Below, in pieces: positions 53,288 through 61,888 of a stretch of 64,000 bases of DNA. This DNA is from GCA-2688775 sp035288865 (GTDB lineage Archaea; Nanobdellota; Nanobdellia; Woesearchaeales; GW2011-AR4): positions 28,757-92,756 of the forward strand of contig DATDZA010000052.1 in the NCBI GenBank assembly GCA_035288865.1, read 5' to 3'. The notes under the pieces were generated by a model. It did not search any database, was not told the DNA's origin, and was given only the letters and a program-made list of their open reading frames with translations. Made by a program: the position numbers and the translations under genes. Every line of letters begins with the position of its first letter. Positions within the stretch are counted from its first letter, which is position 1.

Positions 53288-53592
53288 TTTTTAAAAAATA
53301 TTAAAATCTTAATCATTCAAGCAGACAGAACTCAAGGGGTTTATTATGGAGAATTTTAAAAAACTATCAACTCGTCAAAGTTCTCTATAAAAATGAAAGG
53401 ATTTCGATTATAAAAATATAATTAAGTTCTAATTTTGAAACCTTTAAATGAAGATAATAAAAAGATTTTCGAAACTATCAAAAATTTCAGAAATTCTTGG
53501 AGTCTCGAAATTTGCAAAATTTCGAAACCTTTAAATATTACTTAGATAATGCAAACTATATTCTTTAGAACATATATTAGGGGGTTTGTTTA
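53288..53592 (+). promoter_or_regulatory. Control region of the small winged-helix gene: palindrome and tandem promoter-like repeats
   Basis: GAAACCTTTAAAT occurs at 53437-53449 and 53524-53536; TTTAAAT is a good TATA box. The second copy adjoins the perfect 9-bp-arm palindrome TCGAAATTT-GCA-AAATTTCGA (53505-53525), which is in place to act as an operator for the gene at 53593. A 14-codon reading frame at 53347 looks like a remnant and is not annotated. Confidence 0.55.
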
Positions 53593-53868
53593 ATGACTGT
53601 TCAGAACAAGGAAATATTTAATGTCTTTTTCCGAGAGAAGCCGGCAATGATGCTGGTTGAGCTCAAAAATGCAAAAGGTGAGATATACGCTTCGTCAGTT
53701 GCAAAGACAGTTGACTGCACATATTCTCATGTTGTCAAAATTCTTCAGGAAATGCAGAAAGCAGGATTAATTAATTTTGAAAAGCAAGGCAGATTAAAAC
53801 TCCTCACTCTTACAAAAATGGGTCAGGAAGTAGCTGACAAGATTGATGGGATAAGGATGATATTGTAG
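53593..53868 (+). CDS. Small winged-helix transcription regulator (MarR/ArsR-like)
   Basis: This 91-residue protein is a single winged helix: IFNVFFREKPAMMLVEL, GEIYASSVAKTVDCTYSHVVKILQEMQKAGLINF as recognition helix region and KQGRLKLLTLTKMGQEVADKI as wing and dimer helix. The palindrome just upstream is a likely binding site for itself. Two Cys-free wings suggest no metal sensing. GGGGG precedes ATG 53593. Confidence 0.82.
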   Translation: MTVQNKEIFNVFFREKPAMMLVELKNAKGEIYASSVAKTVDCTYSHVVKILQEMQKAGLINFEKQGRLKLLTLTKMGQEVADKIDGIRMIL

Positions 53869-54035
53869 AAATTATTTTTTCGTTTTGTTAAGCTGTCCTG
53901 TTTGTCAAGGCAATCGTTTCACGTTTTCTTCAAAGAATTTCTGCAAATCAATATGGTATATCATTCTTATTCTGCTAACCTAAGTTGATAATTTTCACCA
54001 GGTAGTCCTTGGAAATGTACATATCCTACTCTATT

Positions 54036-54284
54036 TCAGACTGTATCTGAAGTTGGTTCAAAACCGTTAATTTCCACACGGACAGGTTCTCCTGAAAGAA
54101 AGTCTTTCCTCCCATCTCCATGAAAATAAATTTCAAAATCAGAACGTTTACTGAGAAAATTCTTTTTAGGTACTGCAACTGCCAATAATCCCGGGACACT
54201 GGCTGTGGTCGTTTCTCCTCTTACCAATCTCAGCCTGCTTACTAAATCCTCCCAAACTTTGTGTCTATCATTACTTTCCATCAT
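54036..54284 (-). CDS. 82-residue hypothetical protein
   Basis: This short reading frame (MMESNDRHKVWEDLVSRLRL) has AAAGTGAGAT a few bases before the ATG pair at 54284/54281 and ATTTATATACT near 54312-54322 as a TATA element. The protein is charged, without Cys or membrane segments, and ends GFEPTSDTV. No family is recognised. Good promoter placement gives moderate support. Confidence 0.5.
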   Translation of the reverse strand: MMESNDRHKVWEDLVSRLRLVRGETTTASVPGLLAVAVPKKNFLSKRSDFEIYFHGDGRKDFLSGEPVRVEINGFEPTSDTV

Positions 54285-54463
54285 ATCTCACTTTCCAATG
54301 GAATAGAAATTAGTATATAAATCTTTCGTTTCTTATGAGTAGTTACAAATTTTATTATTGATTTTCGGCGAGAGAATAATTTGTAGTTTTTAAACAAATG
54401 GACATTAAACTAATCACAAATTTCTGAGGTGGGCTAACCTTTTATTTTTTGATTTATTATTTT

Positions 54464-55885
54464 CTACCCAATCTTTTCCACTATCGCATATTTTCCAAGA
54501 ACATCTTTTGCAGCATTTATGAAATTATTCTCTTTATCAGTGGGTATCACCGCTCCGGCAGCATTCTGATGCCCCCCGGCTTCTGAATTTCCAATGCCTT
54601 CAATTATTTCTCCCATTATGTTTCTCAAATCCAGCTTTCCATCTAGATTATTCGTAGTTCGGAGGGATATTTTTGTATTTCCTTCTATTGCCTGCGCCAT
54701 TGAAAGAATGAACAGATTGTTTGTCATAACATTCGATTTGGATAATATGGACGCCAAAGTGCCAATCATTGTTGACATTACCTTGTCCTTTGCATTGATA
54801 ATCACAAAACCGCTGCCCCAGTGCACATCATCCGTGAATTTGTTTTCATTGTACCAATTCAATGCATTTACAATTTCTTTTTTATAATCCGTCAGGCTTC
54901 TAATCGCTTGTTGCTTAATTTTTTTGTCTCCCAAGCACGCGCCAATTCCATAAGATGCCCTCCCAAGTCGTCCGCATGCATTCAGTAAAGTTGCAAATTC
55001 TTTTGCATCCCTTGTGGGGCTTTCTTCCTGCTCATTAGGCAGAATGTAAATATCCCCAAGGACATCATCCGGTTTTGACTCAGCCAGTCTTTTCATTATA
55101 ATTCCGGTAATCAGCTTTTTCATCTCATCTTCGTCAAGCTGGGCTATCTTCTTCCATCCGCTTCCCTTTTTTGGATCAATGCCAATCTGGCTGAGGAATT
55201 GTATAGCGCCTGATTCAGAGCCGCTGACTCCCGGGATATAAGGGTCAGTGCAGTACTCCAGCGCTTTATGCAGTGGCTTTGTCTGAATTCCAAAAATCCT
55301 AAGCCCTTTTGTAACTTTTATCTTGTTCTTTCTTACGGCAATATCAAGAATCTCCTGATTTAATCTTAAGAATCCGCCCTGATACTGCATATCCCCCATA
55401 GCTCCTATGATTGCAACGTGTGCCATATCCTCCATTGCCTTATCGACAGCACATGCAAACTTCAAAACTACACCTGCCCCTGAAATTTCCTTTCCTCCAT
55501 CAATTCCAAACAAATGTGGATTAACAAACACAATGTCTCCATATTTGGCAGATTCTTCAACTGCATGATGGTCTAAAATGAATATTTTTCTTCCTTTGAG
55601 CAGTTCCTGTATTTCGCTTACCATTCCTGAACCGAGGTCTGTAAATATAAAGCAGTTGTAAGATTCGGAGGCGAATTGCGTAATAACAGCCCGATTTAAT
55701 TGTGGAACTATAGTAACAGAATATTTCCGATTATCGCTATTAAGCAGCTTAATCATGATTGAAGCCGAGCTTATGCCATCAGCGTCAAGATGGCTTATCA
55801 GCCTTATCACTTCTTTTTTATCGACATTCTTGAACTCTTCAGCAGCATTCATTACACTTTTATTAAATTGCTCGTAAGGATCCAT
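54464..55885 (-). CDS. DHH-family single-strand nuclease (archaeal RecJ/GAN-like)
   Basis: This is 473 residues from ATG 55885; a TTG 15 bases upstream is in frame. The DHH domain shows ISHLDADGISSASIMIKL (DxD), NCFIFTDLGSG, FILDHHAVEE and GAMGDMQYQG; the C-terminal DHHA1 domain ends with EAGGHQNAAGAVIP. This is the pattern of archaeal RecJ-like proteins, including GAN, which works with GINS in replication and repair. The metal ligands are all present. Confidence 0.88.
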   Translation of the reverse strand: MDPYEQFNKSVMNAAEEFKNVDKKEVIRLISHLDADGISSASIMIKLLNSDNRKYSVTIVPQLNRAVITQFASESYNCFIFTDLGSGMVSEIQELLKGRKIFILDHHAVEESAKYGDIVFVNPHLFGIDGGKEISGAGVVLKFACAVDKAMEDMAHVAIIGAMGDMQYQGGFLRLNQEILDIAVRKNKIKVTKGLRIFGIQTKPLHKALEYCTDPYIPGVSGSESGAIQFLSQIGIDPKKGSGWKKIAQLDEDEMKKLITGIIMKRLAESKPDDVLGDIYILPNEQEESPTRDAKEFATLLNACGRLGRASYGIGACLGDKKIKQQAIRSLTDYKKEIVNALNWYNENKFTDDVHWGSGFVIINAKDKVMSTMIGTLASILSKSNVMTNNLFILSMAQAIEGNTKISLRTTNNLDGKLDLRNIMGEIIEGIGNSEAGGHQNAAGAVIPTDKENNFINAAKDVLGKYAIVEKIG

Positions 55886-55967
55886 CAAAACACGCTCCAA
55901 ATCTAAAATTTATTATTATAAAACACGATTTCTTAATTTTCTAGGTGCATTCTGTTTTTATATGTTG

Positions 55968-56663
55968 TCATTTTCCGAATCTTCTTTCTCTTTTGTCGAA
56001 TTCAGCAAGGCAGCACTCAAAGTCTTTTTTTGTGAATTCTGGCCATAGTTTATCAATGAAAATCCATTCTGAATAAACACTCTGCCAAGTTAAAAAATTA
56101 GACGTCCTATTCTCCCCGCCCGGCCTTATAACCAAATCTGGCTCACTTTGAAGGTAAAGATTTTTAGTGATTAATCCTTCATCAATTTCACTCAAACGTA
56201 TCTTTGGATTACTTTCTAATACCTTTTTGAATGAGTCGATTATTTCCTGTCGTCCGCCATACGCAAGGGCAAAATTTACAATTAGTTTTTTATTCTTTTT
56301 TGTCTTTTTAGCGACTTCCAGCATGGCTTTTCTTATGTCAGCAGGAAACATTTCAATTCTGCCTATTAAATTGATTCTTATTCCTTTTTTTATAATCTTA
56401 TTGTCATTTTTCATCTGCTTAAACTTATTTTTGAAAAGATTGAACAAAAACTTAATTTCCTGTTCATTCCTGTTGAAATTTTCCATTGAGAAAGAGTAAA
56501 GTGTAAGTTCCTTCACACCCAACTCAAGGCACCATTTCAAAAGCTCTTCAATCTTCTTGATGCCGAATTCGTGGCCCTTCCAAGGCTGCAAGCCAAGCTT
56601 TTTAGCAAACCGACGATTCCCGTCTAAAATCAAACCAACGTGTTTAGGAACTTTAGAAACCAT
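55968..56663 (-). CDS. uppS: cis-Polyprenyl diphosphate synthase (UppS/DHDDS family)
   Basis: This 231-residue enzyme builds the long polyprenyl diphosphate that carries sugars across membranes. HVGLILDGNRRFAKKLGL is the first motif with the metal-binding Asp, LTLYSFSMENFNRN the substrate region, NFALAYGGRQEIIDSF and ESDPDLVIRPGGE-type wording (SEPDLVIRPGGENRTSNFLTWQSVYSEW) the rest. The polyprenyl carrier would serve glycosyltransferases such as that at 4033. Confidence 0.92.
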   Translation of the reverse strand: MVSKVPKHVGLILDGNRRFAKKLGLQPWKGHEFGIKKIEELLKWCLELGVKELTLYSFSMENFNRNEQEIKFLFNLFKNKFKQMKNDNKIIKKGIRINLIGRIEMFPADIRKAMLEVAKKTKKNKKLIVNFALAYGGRQEIIDSFKKVLESNPKIRLSEIDEGLITKNLYLQSEPDLVIRPGGENRTSNFLTWQSVYSEWIFIDKLWPEFTKKDFECCLAEFDKRERRFGK

Positions 56664-56750
56664 AAATAAAGGTAGTGGGCTTTCTTTAAATAGATTTTGA
56701 ATCAGAAGTCAAGCGCTTTCAAATAAATAAAAACCGCACATATATTAAAT

Positions 56751-57230
56751 TTATGGAGAATTAGGCGAAGCTTTTGCAACTAAACCATCTAATCTAGCGA
56801 TAAGGGCTCTTTGATATGTTAACATTTCATTTAGTGGTCTTTGATATGCCCCTAGTTCAGTAGGAATATTACGAGCAAGAAGTGGAGGATTATTAATTTG
56901 ACTTTGTGTCTGCGCAACTCCACTTTCAAGTAAGGCACGAACTTCAGAAACTGATTTAGCATAGAAATTTGATTTAACATCACTATTGGTAACATATACC
57001 ACTCGACCATCATTAGTTAATGCTAAAATTTGTTCAGGAAAAGCTGATCCTGCGGCCGTTCCATATTTTTGTATTACTGCAATCGCATTTAACAATTGTA
57101 AAGTTTCGTCAACTTGCGTAGAAGGCACATGTGGAATAACCTTTCTTACAAGGTCTGCTAAGTTAGCACTATACATTCTTGAATGGTGGGCCTTAGCCAT
57201 AGCATTCATAGTGTCTTGTTCAGTATCCAT
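56751..57230 (-). CDS. Hypothetical soluble protein
   Basis: This 159-residue protein (MDTEQDTMNAMAKAHHSRM) has helical segments, an internal strand pair QILALTNDGRVVYVTN, and a Ser/Gln-rich C-terminal half. AAGGTGAG lies 7 bases before ATG 57230 and gives a firm start. No Cys and no membrane segment. I do not recognise a family; base composition is slightly richer in GC than its flanks. Confidence 0.6.
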   Translation of the reverse strand: MDTEQDTMNAMAKAHHSRMYSANLADLVRKVIPHVPSTQVDETLQLLNAIAVIQKYGTAAGSAFPEQILALTNDGRVVYVTNSDVKSNFYAKSVSEVRALLESGVAQTQSQINNPPLLARNIPTELGAYQRPLNEMLTYQRALIARLDGLVAKASPNSP

Positions 57231-57316
57231 TTTTAACTCACCTTAACGAGAGAAGTTCTTACCCTATTTAAATCTTTTGCTTTTCGCCACAGTAAAGTAG
57301 TAAAATAGATTTTGAA

Positions 57317-57550
57317 TCAGAAGCTTAACACAAAAACTAATCCTATTATCAAGCTTATTATGGAATAAGAGAAAGCCAGCGCCTCTAAGTAGTAAGCAGG
57401 TCCAGTATTAACCGCTGGCTGGGCCACTATGTTTGAGATTAGATTTCCCGTAACTTGTGCTCCAGAAACATGTTTTGCATCAAGAAATGCTCCCATCAAA
57501 ATGGCAAGTAAACTACTTAAAATCAGCAGAATCCCTATTAACTTCACCAT
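57317..57550 (-). CDS. Small two-helix membrane protein
   Basis: This is 77 residues from ATG 57550 (MVKLIGILLILSSLLAIL), with GGTGA 11 bases upstream; an ATG at 57568 would overlap the preceding gene by 17 bases. Helices at about 4-22 and 55-75 flank an external loop (DAKHVSGAQVTGN). It is coupled to the gene at 57552-58073 by close spacing. Function is unknown. Confidence 0.6.
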   Translation of the reverse strand: MVKLIGILLILSSLLAILMGAFLDAKHVSGAQVTGNLISNIVAQPAVNTGPAYYLEALAFSYSIISLIIGLVFVLSF

Positions 57551-57551
57551 T

Positions 57552-58073
57552 TCATTCAATTTCACCATTATCCATTTTATGTAGTTTTGCAAATAGCCCG
57601 ATAAAAACATCCTGTGGCACACTAATGCCGGCTTCTACAAAAGTTCTTGCAAAATTATATCCCCCATTACCTTCATTATCTTCCGGCCGAAAATCAAGCA
57701 GATTACTTATAGTATGGTTACACATGAATCCCTCGTTCATAACGAGCACAGCATTTTTTTTATGTCTCTGCAATGTTTTATTCTCTAAGTCAACGCTGAA
57801 TTCACCCCTGTTAACATTAAAATTAAGCAACTCCCATTCGATTAAATCTTTAATTATTTTATTCACTTCATTATCATGGACATAATTTTCTATTTTATTA
57901 TTGCGAATAAATTCAGAAAAATCAATTTTATTAGCCCTATTCAATCTGTAAGCTCGGCCTAGATATGCTTTTACTTTCTGCCTGCTGCCTTTCCTCTTCC
58001 ATTCATTCTCTACAAGGTACGCATATTCAATTCCTTTTATTTTTTTTACTCTAAAAAAGGCCATTTCAAACAT
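57552..58073 (-). CDS. Conserved hypothetical protein with transposase-N-like start
   Basis: This is about 173 residues from ATG 58073; GTG 58082 and ATG 58064 are alternatives. FFRVKKIKGIEYAYLVENEWKRKGSRQKVKAYLGR resembles the beta N-terminal domain of IS1634/IS4-type transposases, but no DDE catalytic part follows. The rest is helical with NKIIKDLIEWELLNF. Related stand-alone proteins occur in DPANN genomes, so it need not be mobile. Exact function is unknown. Confidence 0.55.
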   Translation of the reverse strand: MFEMAFFRVKKIKGIEYAYLVENEWKRKGSRQKVKAYLGRAYRLNRANKIDFSEFIRNNKIENYVHDNEVNKIIKDLIEWELLNFNVNRGEFSVDLENKTLQRHKKNAVLVMNEGFMCNHTISNLLDFRPEDNEGNGGYNFARTFVEAGISVPQDVFIGLFAKLHKMDNGEIE

Positions 58074-58156
58074 GTTAGGCACTATGTGTTTATAATCTTT
58101 TTGATAGTCATATTGATTTATTTTCCTATATAAAACACAGAATTAGACGAACTATT

Positions 58157-58435
58157 TTAGCGAATGGAAGCAGAAAATTCTTTCTTGAACTTTTCGTTGG
58201 TTTTATGCATCCTTTGTACAGCATTAATTAAAGCATTTTTTGGGCTTACTTCACCATCTGTTTCGACTATTATTTGTGGCACACTTATCTGAGGGTGCCT
58301 GATGCTATAGGTTGCAATCTTTACATGCTTGTCGCTCCACAATTCTGTTTTTAAAGCATTGCACAAAGTGTGGTCGGCTCCCTTGACTTCCAGCATCAAT
58401 TTATTTTTTTTATCGTCGAGAATTTTGATTTCCAT
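58157..58435 (-). CDS. rpoL: DNA-directed RNA polymerase subunit L
   Basis: This 92-residue protein is the archaeal Rpb11 counterpart that pairs with subunit D in the polymerase assembly platform. MLEVKGADHTLCNALKTELW is the dimer motif, ATYSIRHPQISVPQIIVET the core strand pair and NALINAVQRMHK the C-terminal helix. Length and order are typical. Confidence 0.94.
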   Translation of the reverse strand: MEIKILDDKKNKLMLEVKGADHTLCNALKTELWSDKHVKIATYSIRHPQISVPQIIVETDGEVSPKNALINAVQRMHKTNEKFKKEFSASIR

Positions 58436-58526
58436 TTTGCTTGTTATATAGGATATTAAGATGATTTAAAAATGTTTTGATGTTTGCGCTTTTTAAAGAA
58501 ATTATTTTTCTCTACGACAGAATATA

Positions 58527-59165
58527 CTATTTTTCAAACCTGAAGCAGCTTACTTTGATTCTATGGATTTGTCGTCGGTGAAACTCAAAAGACGCTTTTA
58601 AAGGAAATTTAAAGTCCCAGATGTGCGTTATTTTAGCGTTTTTTTTGGCCGTAAAGCTCTCCAAAAAGGATTTACTCTCACTTTTATGGAAGGAGTACAC
58701 CACTGGGGCTGTTTCTAGCGCTTTTTCCAGGAACTGCCTATCACTATGTTTTACTTTGGTTCCAAAAGGGGGGTTTTCCAATACTACCTCTACCCTGGTG
58801 TTCACGTCTTGTACATCCTTGCATATGAGTTCGGCTTTTGATATTAGCTTAGGATATTCTGAACTCTCACTTTCCACCTTTAAAATATTAGTCTTAGCAA
58901 TTTCTAGAGCTTCTTTATCCATGTCTATGAAGGAAACCTTATCTGCGCCCAGTAGCAGGGCCCCAATACCCAAAATACCTGTTCCGCATCCCAGATCAGC
59001 TATTACCTTTCCCCCTATATCTCCTAAAATATAGGCGTTCCAGAGTACCGAGGCTGCTACCTCACTGTCCGTCGGATACTGTTCTTGCCTTACTTTTGGG
59101 TCTTTAAAGACTTCCAGATTGGATAATAGTATTGCAAGCCTTGATTTTGACATCATTTTACTCAT
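58527..59165 (-). CDS. METTL5-like RNA N6-adenine methyltransferase
   Basis: This is 212 residues from ATG 59165, chosen for GTGAGG upstream. SRLAILLSNLEVFKDPKVRQEQYPTDSEVAASVLW is the typical METTL5 N-terminal region, VIADLGCGTGILGIGAL motif I, SFIDMDKEAL motif II and VVLENPPFGTKVKHSD the NPPF catalytic motif. Human METTL5 places m6A in 18S rRNA; the archaeal homologue probably modifies 16S rRNA. Length matches. Confidence 0.88.
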   Translation of the reverse strand: MSKMMSKSRLAILLSNLEVFKDPKVRQEQYPTDSEVAASVLWNAYILGDIGGKVIADLGCGTGILGIGALLLGADKVSFIDMDKEALEIAKTNILKVESESSEYPKLISKAELICKDVQDVNTRVEVVLENPPFGTKVKHSDRQFLEKALETAPVVYSFHKSESKSFLESFTAKKNAKITHIWDFKFPLKASFEFHRRQIHRIKVSCFRFEK

Positions 59166-59177
59166 TTTATCCCTCAC

Positions 59178-59732
59178 TTTGCACTAGTAACTCTCTGCTA
59201 TTTATAATTATTTATATATTTTCAATACTGAAGATAAATTCTATATGGTCCACTTCATATTAGTTCTTACTTATCTTTATCATTTACATTCTATTTTAAC
59301 TCTCACTTCTTACGAGCAAAATTAATTTTACTTATTATTTTCAGTATTGAAAATAAGTATATACTTTCTTTATTATTAACCCCTACTTTTGATCCTAGGG
59401 TGCATTAAAACCTTGATTTTTTAACCCATTTTTCCAAAAAACGGCGAAAAATCTGCAGGAATTTTTCAAAAACTTTTGTTTAAATTTTTTAATTTTATTT
59501 GCAAAAAATTACTGTAACCTACTAATTTCATCGCTCTTATTTAAACTTTTTTAAAATTACTCGATTTATTGACAGTCTCAACTTAGTCTTACTACATTCC
59601 CAAGACTATCCCACAACAGTCCTAAAATATTATTTTTGTCGTCTATAAATAGTCCCATATTGGTACTACATTAGTCCCAAAATAATCCCAAAAAAAGAAA
59701 GATTTAAATAATTTGAAATAAATTGGGTAAAT
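59178..59732. other. Long AT-rich intergenic region with repeated short motifs
   Basis: No convincing gene is seen here. TTTTCAATACTGAAGATAA (59219-59237) and TTTTCAGTATTGAAAATAA (59338-59356) are near-identical palindromic sites. Nearer the gene at 59733, AGTCCY motifs (59618-59624, 59651-59657, 59673-59679) and ACTACATT (59591-59598, 59665-59672) repeat, ending in GATTTAAATAATT as a TATA element about 28 bases before the ATG. The region probably serves two divergent promoters. Confidence 0.5.
59219..59356. promoter_or_regulatory. Two copies of a palindromic operator-like site
   Basis: The sites at 59219-59237 and 59338-59356 both fit TTTTCARTAYTGAARATAA, whose core TTCARTAYTGAA is self-complementary. 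Spacing is 119 bases. The third relative lies upstream of pyrG at 30660-30678. The first copy is about 55 bases upstream of the METTL5-like gene start. Confidence 0.4.
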
Positions 59733-60425
59733 ATGTTTTGGAAAAAGAAAGATGAATCGGGAAATAAAATGATTGTAATGAATAATCTTCTGAAAAAATC
59801 CTTTACAAATGTAAAGAAAGACACGTCAAACATTTTCGAGTGGCTTAACTTTCTGTACAAAAAGAATATGCAGCAGGACCAGATGATAAGACAGCTCCAA
59901 ATGGAGGTGTCGTACATGCCAAAAACAAGGGAGGACATAAGGAGGATTATCGACGATTACTATTCATTTGAAAGCATAATGTCCAAGATGAGGGAAATTA
60001 ATTTTAGAGTTGATGAACTGGCCAGAATGCAGGCACAATCAAGGCAGCAACCGCAGGTAATTGAAGTTCGAAAAGAGGATCCAAGGGGGGTGAGTGTTAA
60101 CTTTTCCCACATAGAAAAAAGATTGGAGAAATTAGAGCAAAAAAAAGATTCAATCAAGGAAAAAATAATCAAAAAGATTACGAGAAACTCAAAAGAGTAT
60201 GTTAAAAGTGTTATGATTTCTTACATCAGAAAATATGAAAAGATATCTGCCCTTCAGCTCAAGGAAATGGTGGTTGACGAGCAGAATTTCTGCTCCAAGA
60301 GCTCTTTCTACAGGCTTTTGGAAGAGATTGAGCAGATGGAAGAGGTTGGAGTGATGAAGGCCGGAAAGGAAAAGCATTATTTCTCAAAAATTTCAGATCT
60401 TTATACCAAACCGAAATCTATTTAA
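59733..60425 (+). CDS. Coiled-coil protein with C-terminal winged helix
   Basis: This 230-residue protein has a basic start (MFWKKKDESGNK), a long helical region with coiled-coil segments (about 20-75, and 115-150: HIEKRLEKLEQKKDSIKEKI), and a C-terminal winged-helix-like part: SVMISYIRKYEKISALQLKEMVVDEQNFCSKSSFYRLLEEIEQ then VGVMKAGKEKHYFSK. It is probably a DNA-binding or chromosome-organising protein. TATA-like GATTTAAATAATTT upstream gives a nearly leaderless start. Paired with the next gene, which has the same architecture. Confidence 0.65.
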   Translation: MFWKKKDESGNKMIVMNNLLKKSFTNVKKDTSNIFEWLNFLYKKNMQQDQMIRQLQMEVSYMPKTREDIRRIIDDYYSFESIMSKMREINFRVDELARMQAQSRQQPQVIEVRKEDPRGVSVNFSHIEKRLEKLEQKKDSIKEKIIKKITRNSKEYVKSVMISYIRKYEKISALQLKEMVVDEQNFCSKSSFYRLLEEIEQMEEVGVMKAGKEKHYFSKISDLYTKPKSI

Positions 60426-60452
60426 ACCCCCGATTTTTGCATAATCTTTGGG

Positions 60453-61004
60453 GTGATTAACATATTTGGAAAAATTTTTCTTAGAGGCATTAATCTAGAT
60501 TTGAGTCGTTTAAACAAGGCGTTAAGGCAGGAATTTACAAGCATAAGGCACGAGTTTGAAGATCATCTTCAGGCAATTAATGAGAACACAAACGAGATAA
60601 CTGCCAACTATGAATACATCTGCGAGATTGAAAACAAGATTGACCGTATAAGCGAGCGGGTTGACAATATCCAGATGTTTATTGAGTCAAACTTTAGTGT
60701 GGCTGTGGAAAAAAGGCCGGATTTTGACGTCAAGAGGCTGAGCCGAAGAGAGCAGGAAGTGTTCCTGGTTATTTACACACTTGAAGAAGAAAAAGGAGGA
60801 GTTAATTACTCCGACATTGCGGTCAAGTTGGGAATATCAGAACAATTGGCAGGGAATTATGTGACCTCAATTATTGAAAAAGGAGTGCCAATCATAAAGA
60901 GGTACATAAACTCGAAACCGTACTTGAGATTGGATCCAGCTTTTAAGACACTGCAGACAAAAGAAAACATACTGCAATTGAGTTTAATGGAATTTGGATT
61001 TTAA
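60453..61004 (+). CDS. Coiled-coil protein with C-terminal helix-turn-helix
   Basis: This 183-residue protein starts at GTG 60453; TATTTAAAC about 35 bases upstream supports a leaderless start. The N-terminal half is coiled coil (LNKALRQEFTSIRHEFEDHL, ENTNEITANYEYICEIENKI), the C-terminal half has SRREQEVFLVIYTLEEE and NYSDIAVKLGISEQLAGNYVTSIIEKGVPII, a sigma-like or LuxR-like helix-turn-helix. It shares its layout with the gene before it and lies 27 bases after it. Confidence 0.65.
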   Translation: MINIFGKIFLRGINLDLSRLNKALRQEFTSIRHEFEDHLQAINENTNEITANYEYICEIENKIDRISERVDNIQMFIESNFSVAVEKRPDFDVKRLSRREQEVFLVIYTLEEEKGGVNYSDIAVKLGISEQLAGNYVTSIIEKGVPIIKRYINSKPYLRLDPAFKTLQTKENILQLSLMEFGF

Positions 61005-61068
61005 TATTTTTTTCTTAGTTTTGTTATTTTTATCATAAAAACTTTCTAGATTTGATTAAAAGTTTTAA

Positions 61069-61884
61069 TCACATATTATCCAAAGGGCTTTTTACCTTTT
61101 TCAGCTGCTGTGTGGACACTTTTGTATAGATTTGGGTTGTTGACAGGTCAGAATGTCCCAAAAGCTCCTGAATAACCCTGATATCCGTGCCGTTTTCCAG
61201 CAAATGGGTTGCAAAACTGCTTCTCAGCGCGTGGCAGAACACTCTTTTCCTGATTCCGGCCTTTTTTGCAGCCTCTTTTACAACTTTTTGAGCCTGCCTT
61301 ATGGTTATCGGCCGGTTATTGACCGAGAAAATGTATGGGCTCGAGTCTTTCTTTCCAGGAATATACTCCCTTAAGTGCGTAATCAGGTTGTTTGACAAAA
61401 TGATGTATCTCTCTTTGTTTCCTTTCCCATGCCTAATCTTGCCCATTTTCTCAGCTATATCCAGATCGTCAAGCTTCATGCTGACACATTCACTGACCCG
61501 TAATCCTGCGGAATACATAAACTCAATCAGCAGCTTATGCTTTGGATTGGAGGTGGCATCGAGCATTCTCTTTATCTCGTCTTTTGTAAGGACCGTTGGA
61601 ATCTTTTTTTCCACTTTTGGTGCCTTGACCGCGTTAAAGGCTTGATTTTGAATTATCTCCTTGTAGAAGAACTTCATAGAACTTAACATAAGATTTACGC
61701 TCTTCGGCTTTAACTTTCGTTCTGCCATCAAATAAGCAATGTAACGCTTTGCATCGTTTTCATCTACTAAGTTAGGCTCTTTTTTGATGAAATTTAGGAA
61801 ATTCTTATTGTGATAAATGTATGCCCCTACAGTTTTTTCGCTGAAACCCCTTATTTTAAGTTCAGTTTCCAGTTTGTCAAGCAT
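61069..61884 (-). CDS. xerA: Tyrosine recombinase XerA
   Basis: This 271-residue integrase has an N-terminal core-binding SAM-like domain (LKIRGFSEKTVGAYIYHNKNFLNF) and the catalytic domain with Arg in SAGLRVSECV, Lys in RHGKGNKERYI, HxxR in CHALRSSFATHLL, His in LLGHSDLSTT and the Tyr nucleophile in TQIYTKVS. Archaeal XerA resolves chromosome dimers at dif; related enzymes also serve mobile elements. It shares a transcript with the HNH gene, 4 bases apart. Confidence 0.9.
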   Translation of the reverse strand: MLDKLETELKIRGFSEKTVGAYIYHNKNFLNFIKKEPNLVDENDAKRYIAYLMAERKLKPKSVNLMLSSMKFFYKEIIQNQAFNAVKAPKVEKKIPTVLTKDEIKRMLDATSNPKHKLLIEFMYSAGLRVSECVSMKLDDLDIAEKMGKIRHGKGNKERYIILSNNLITHLREYIPGKKDSSPYIFSVNNRPITIRQAQKVVKEAAKKAGIRKRVFCHALRSSFATHLLENGTDIRVIQELLGHSDLSTTQIYTKVSTQQLKKVKSPLDNM

Positions 61885-61888
61885 TTAA

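Noticed and set aside
53347..53391. 14-codon ORF starting MENFKKLSTRQSSL
   Set aside because: It is too short and has no conserved feature; it probably belongs to the duplicated promoter region.
57552..58073. Transposase gene
   Set aside because: Only a short N-terminal similarity to IS1634-type proteins; no DDE residues and no terminal repeats around it.
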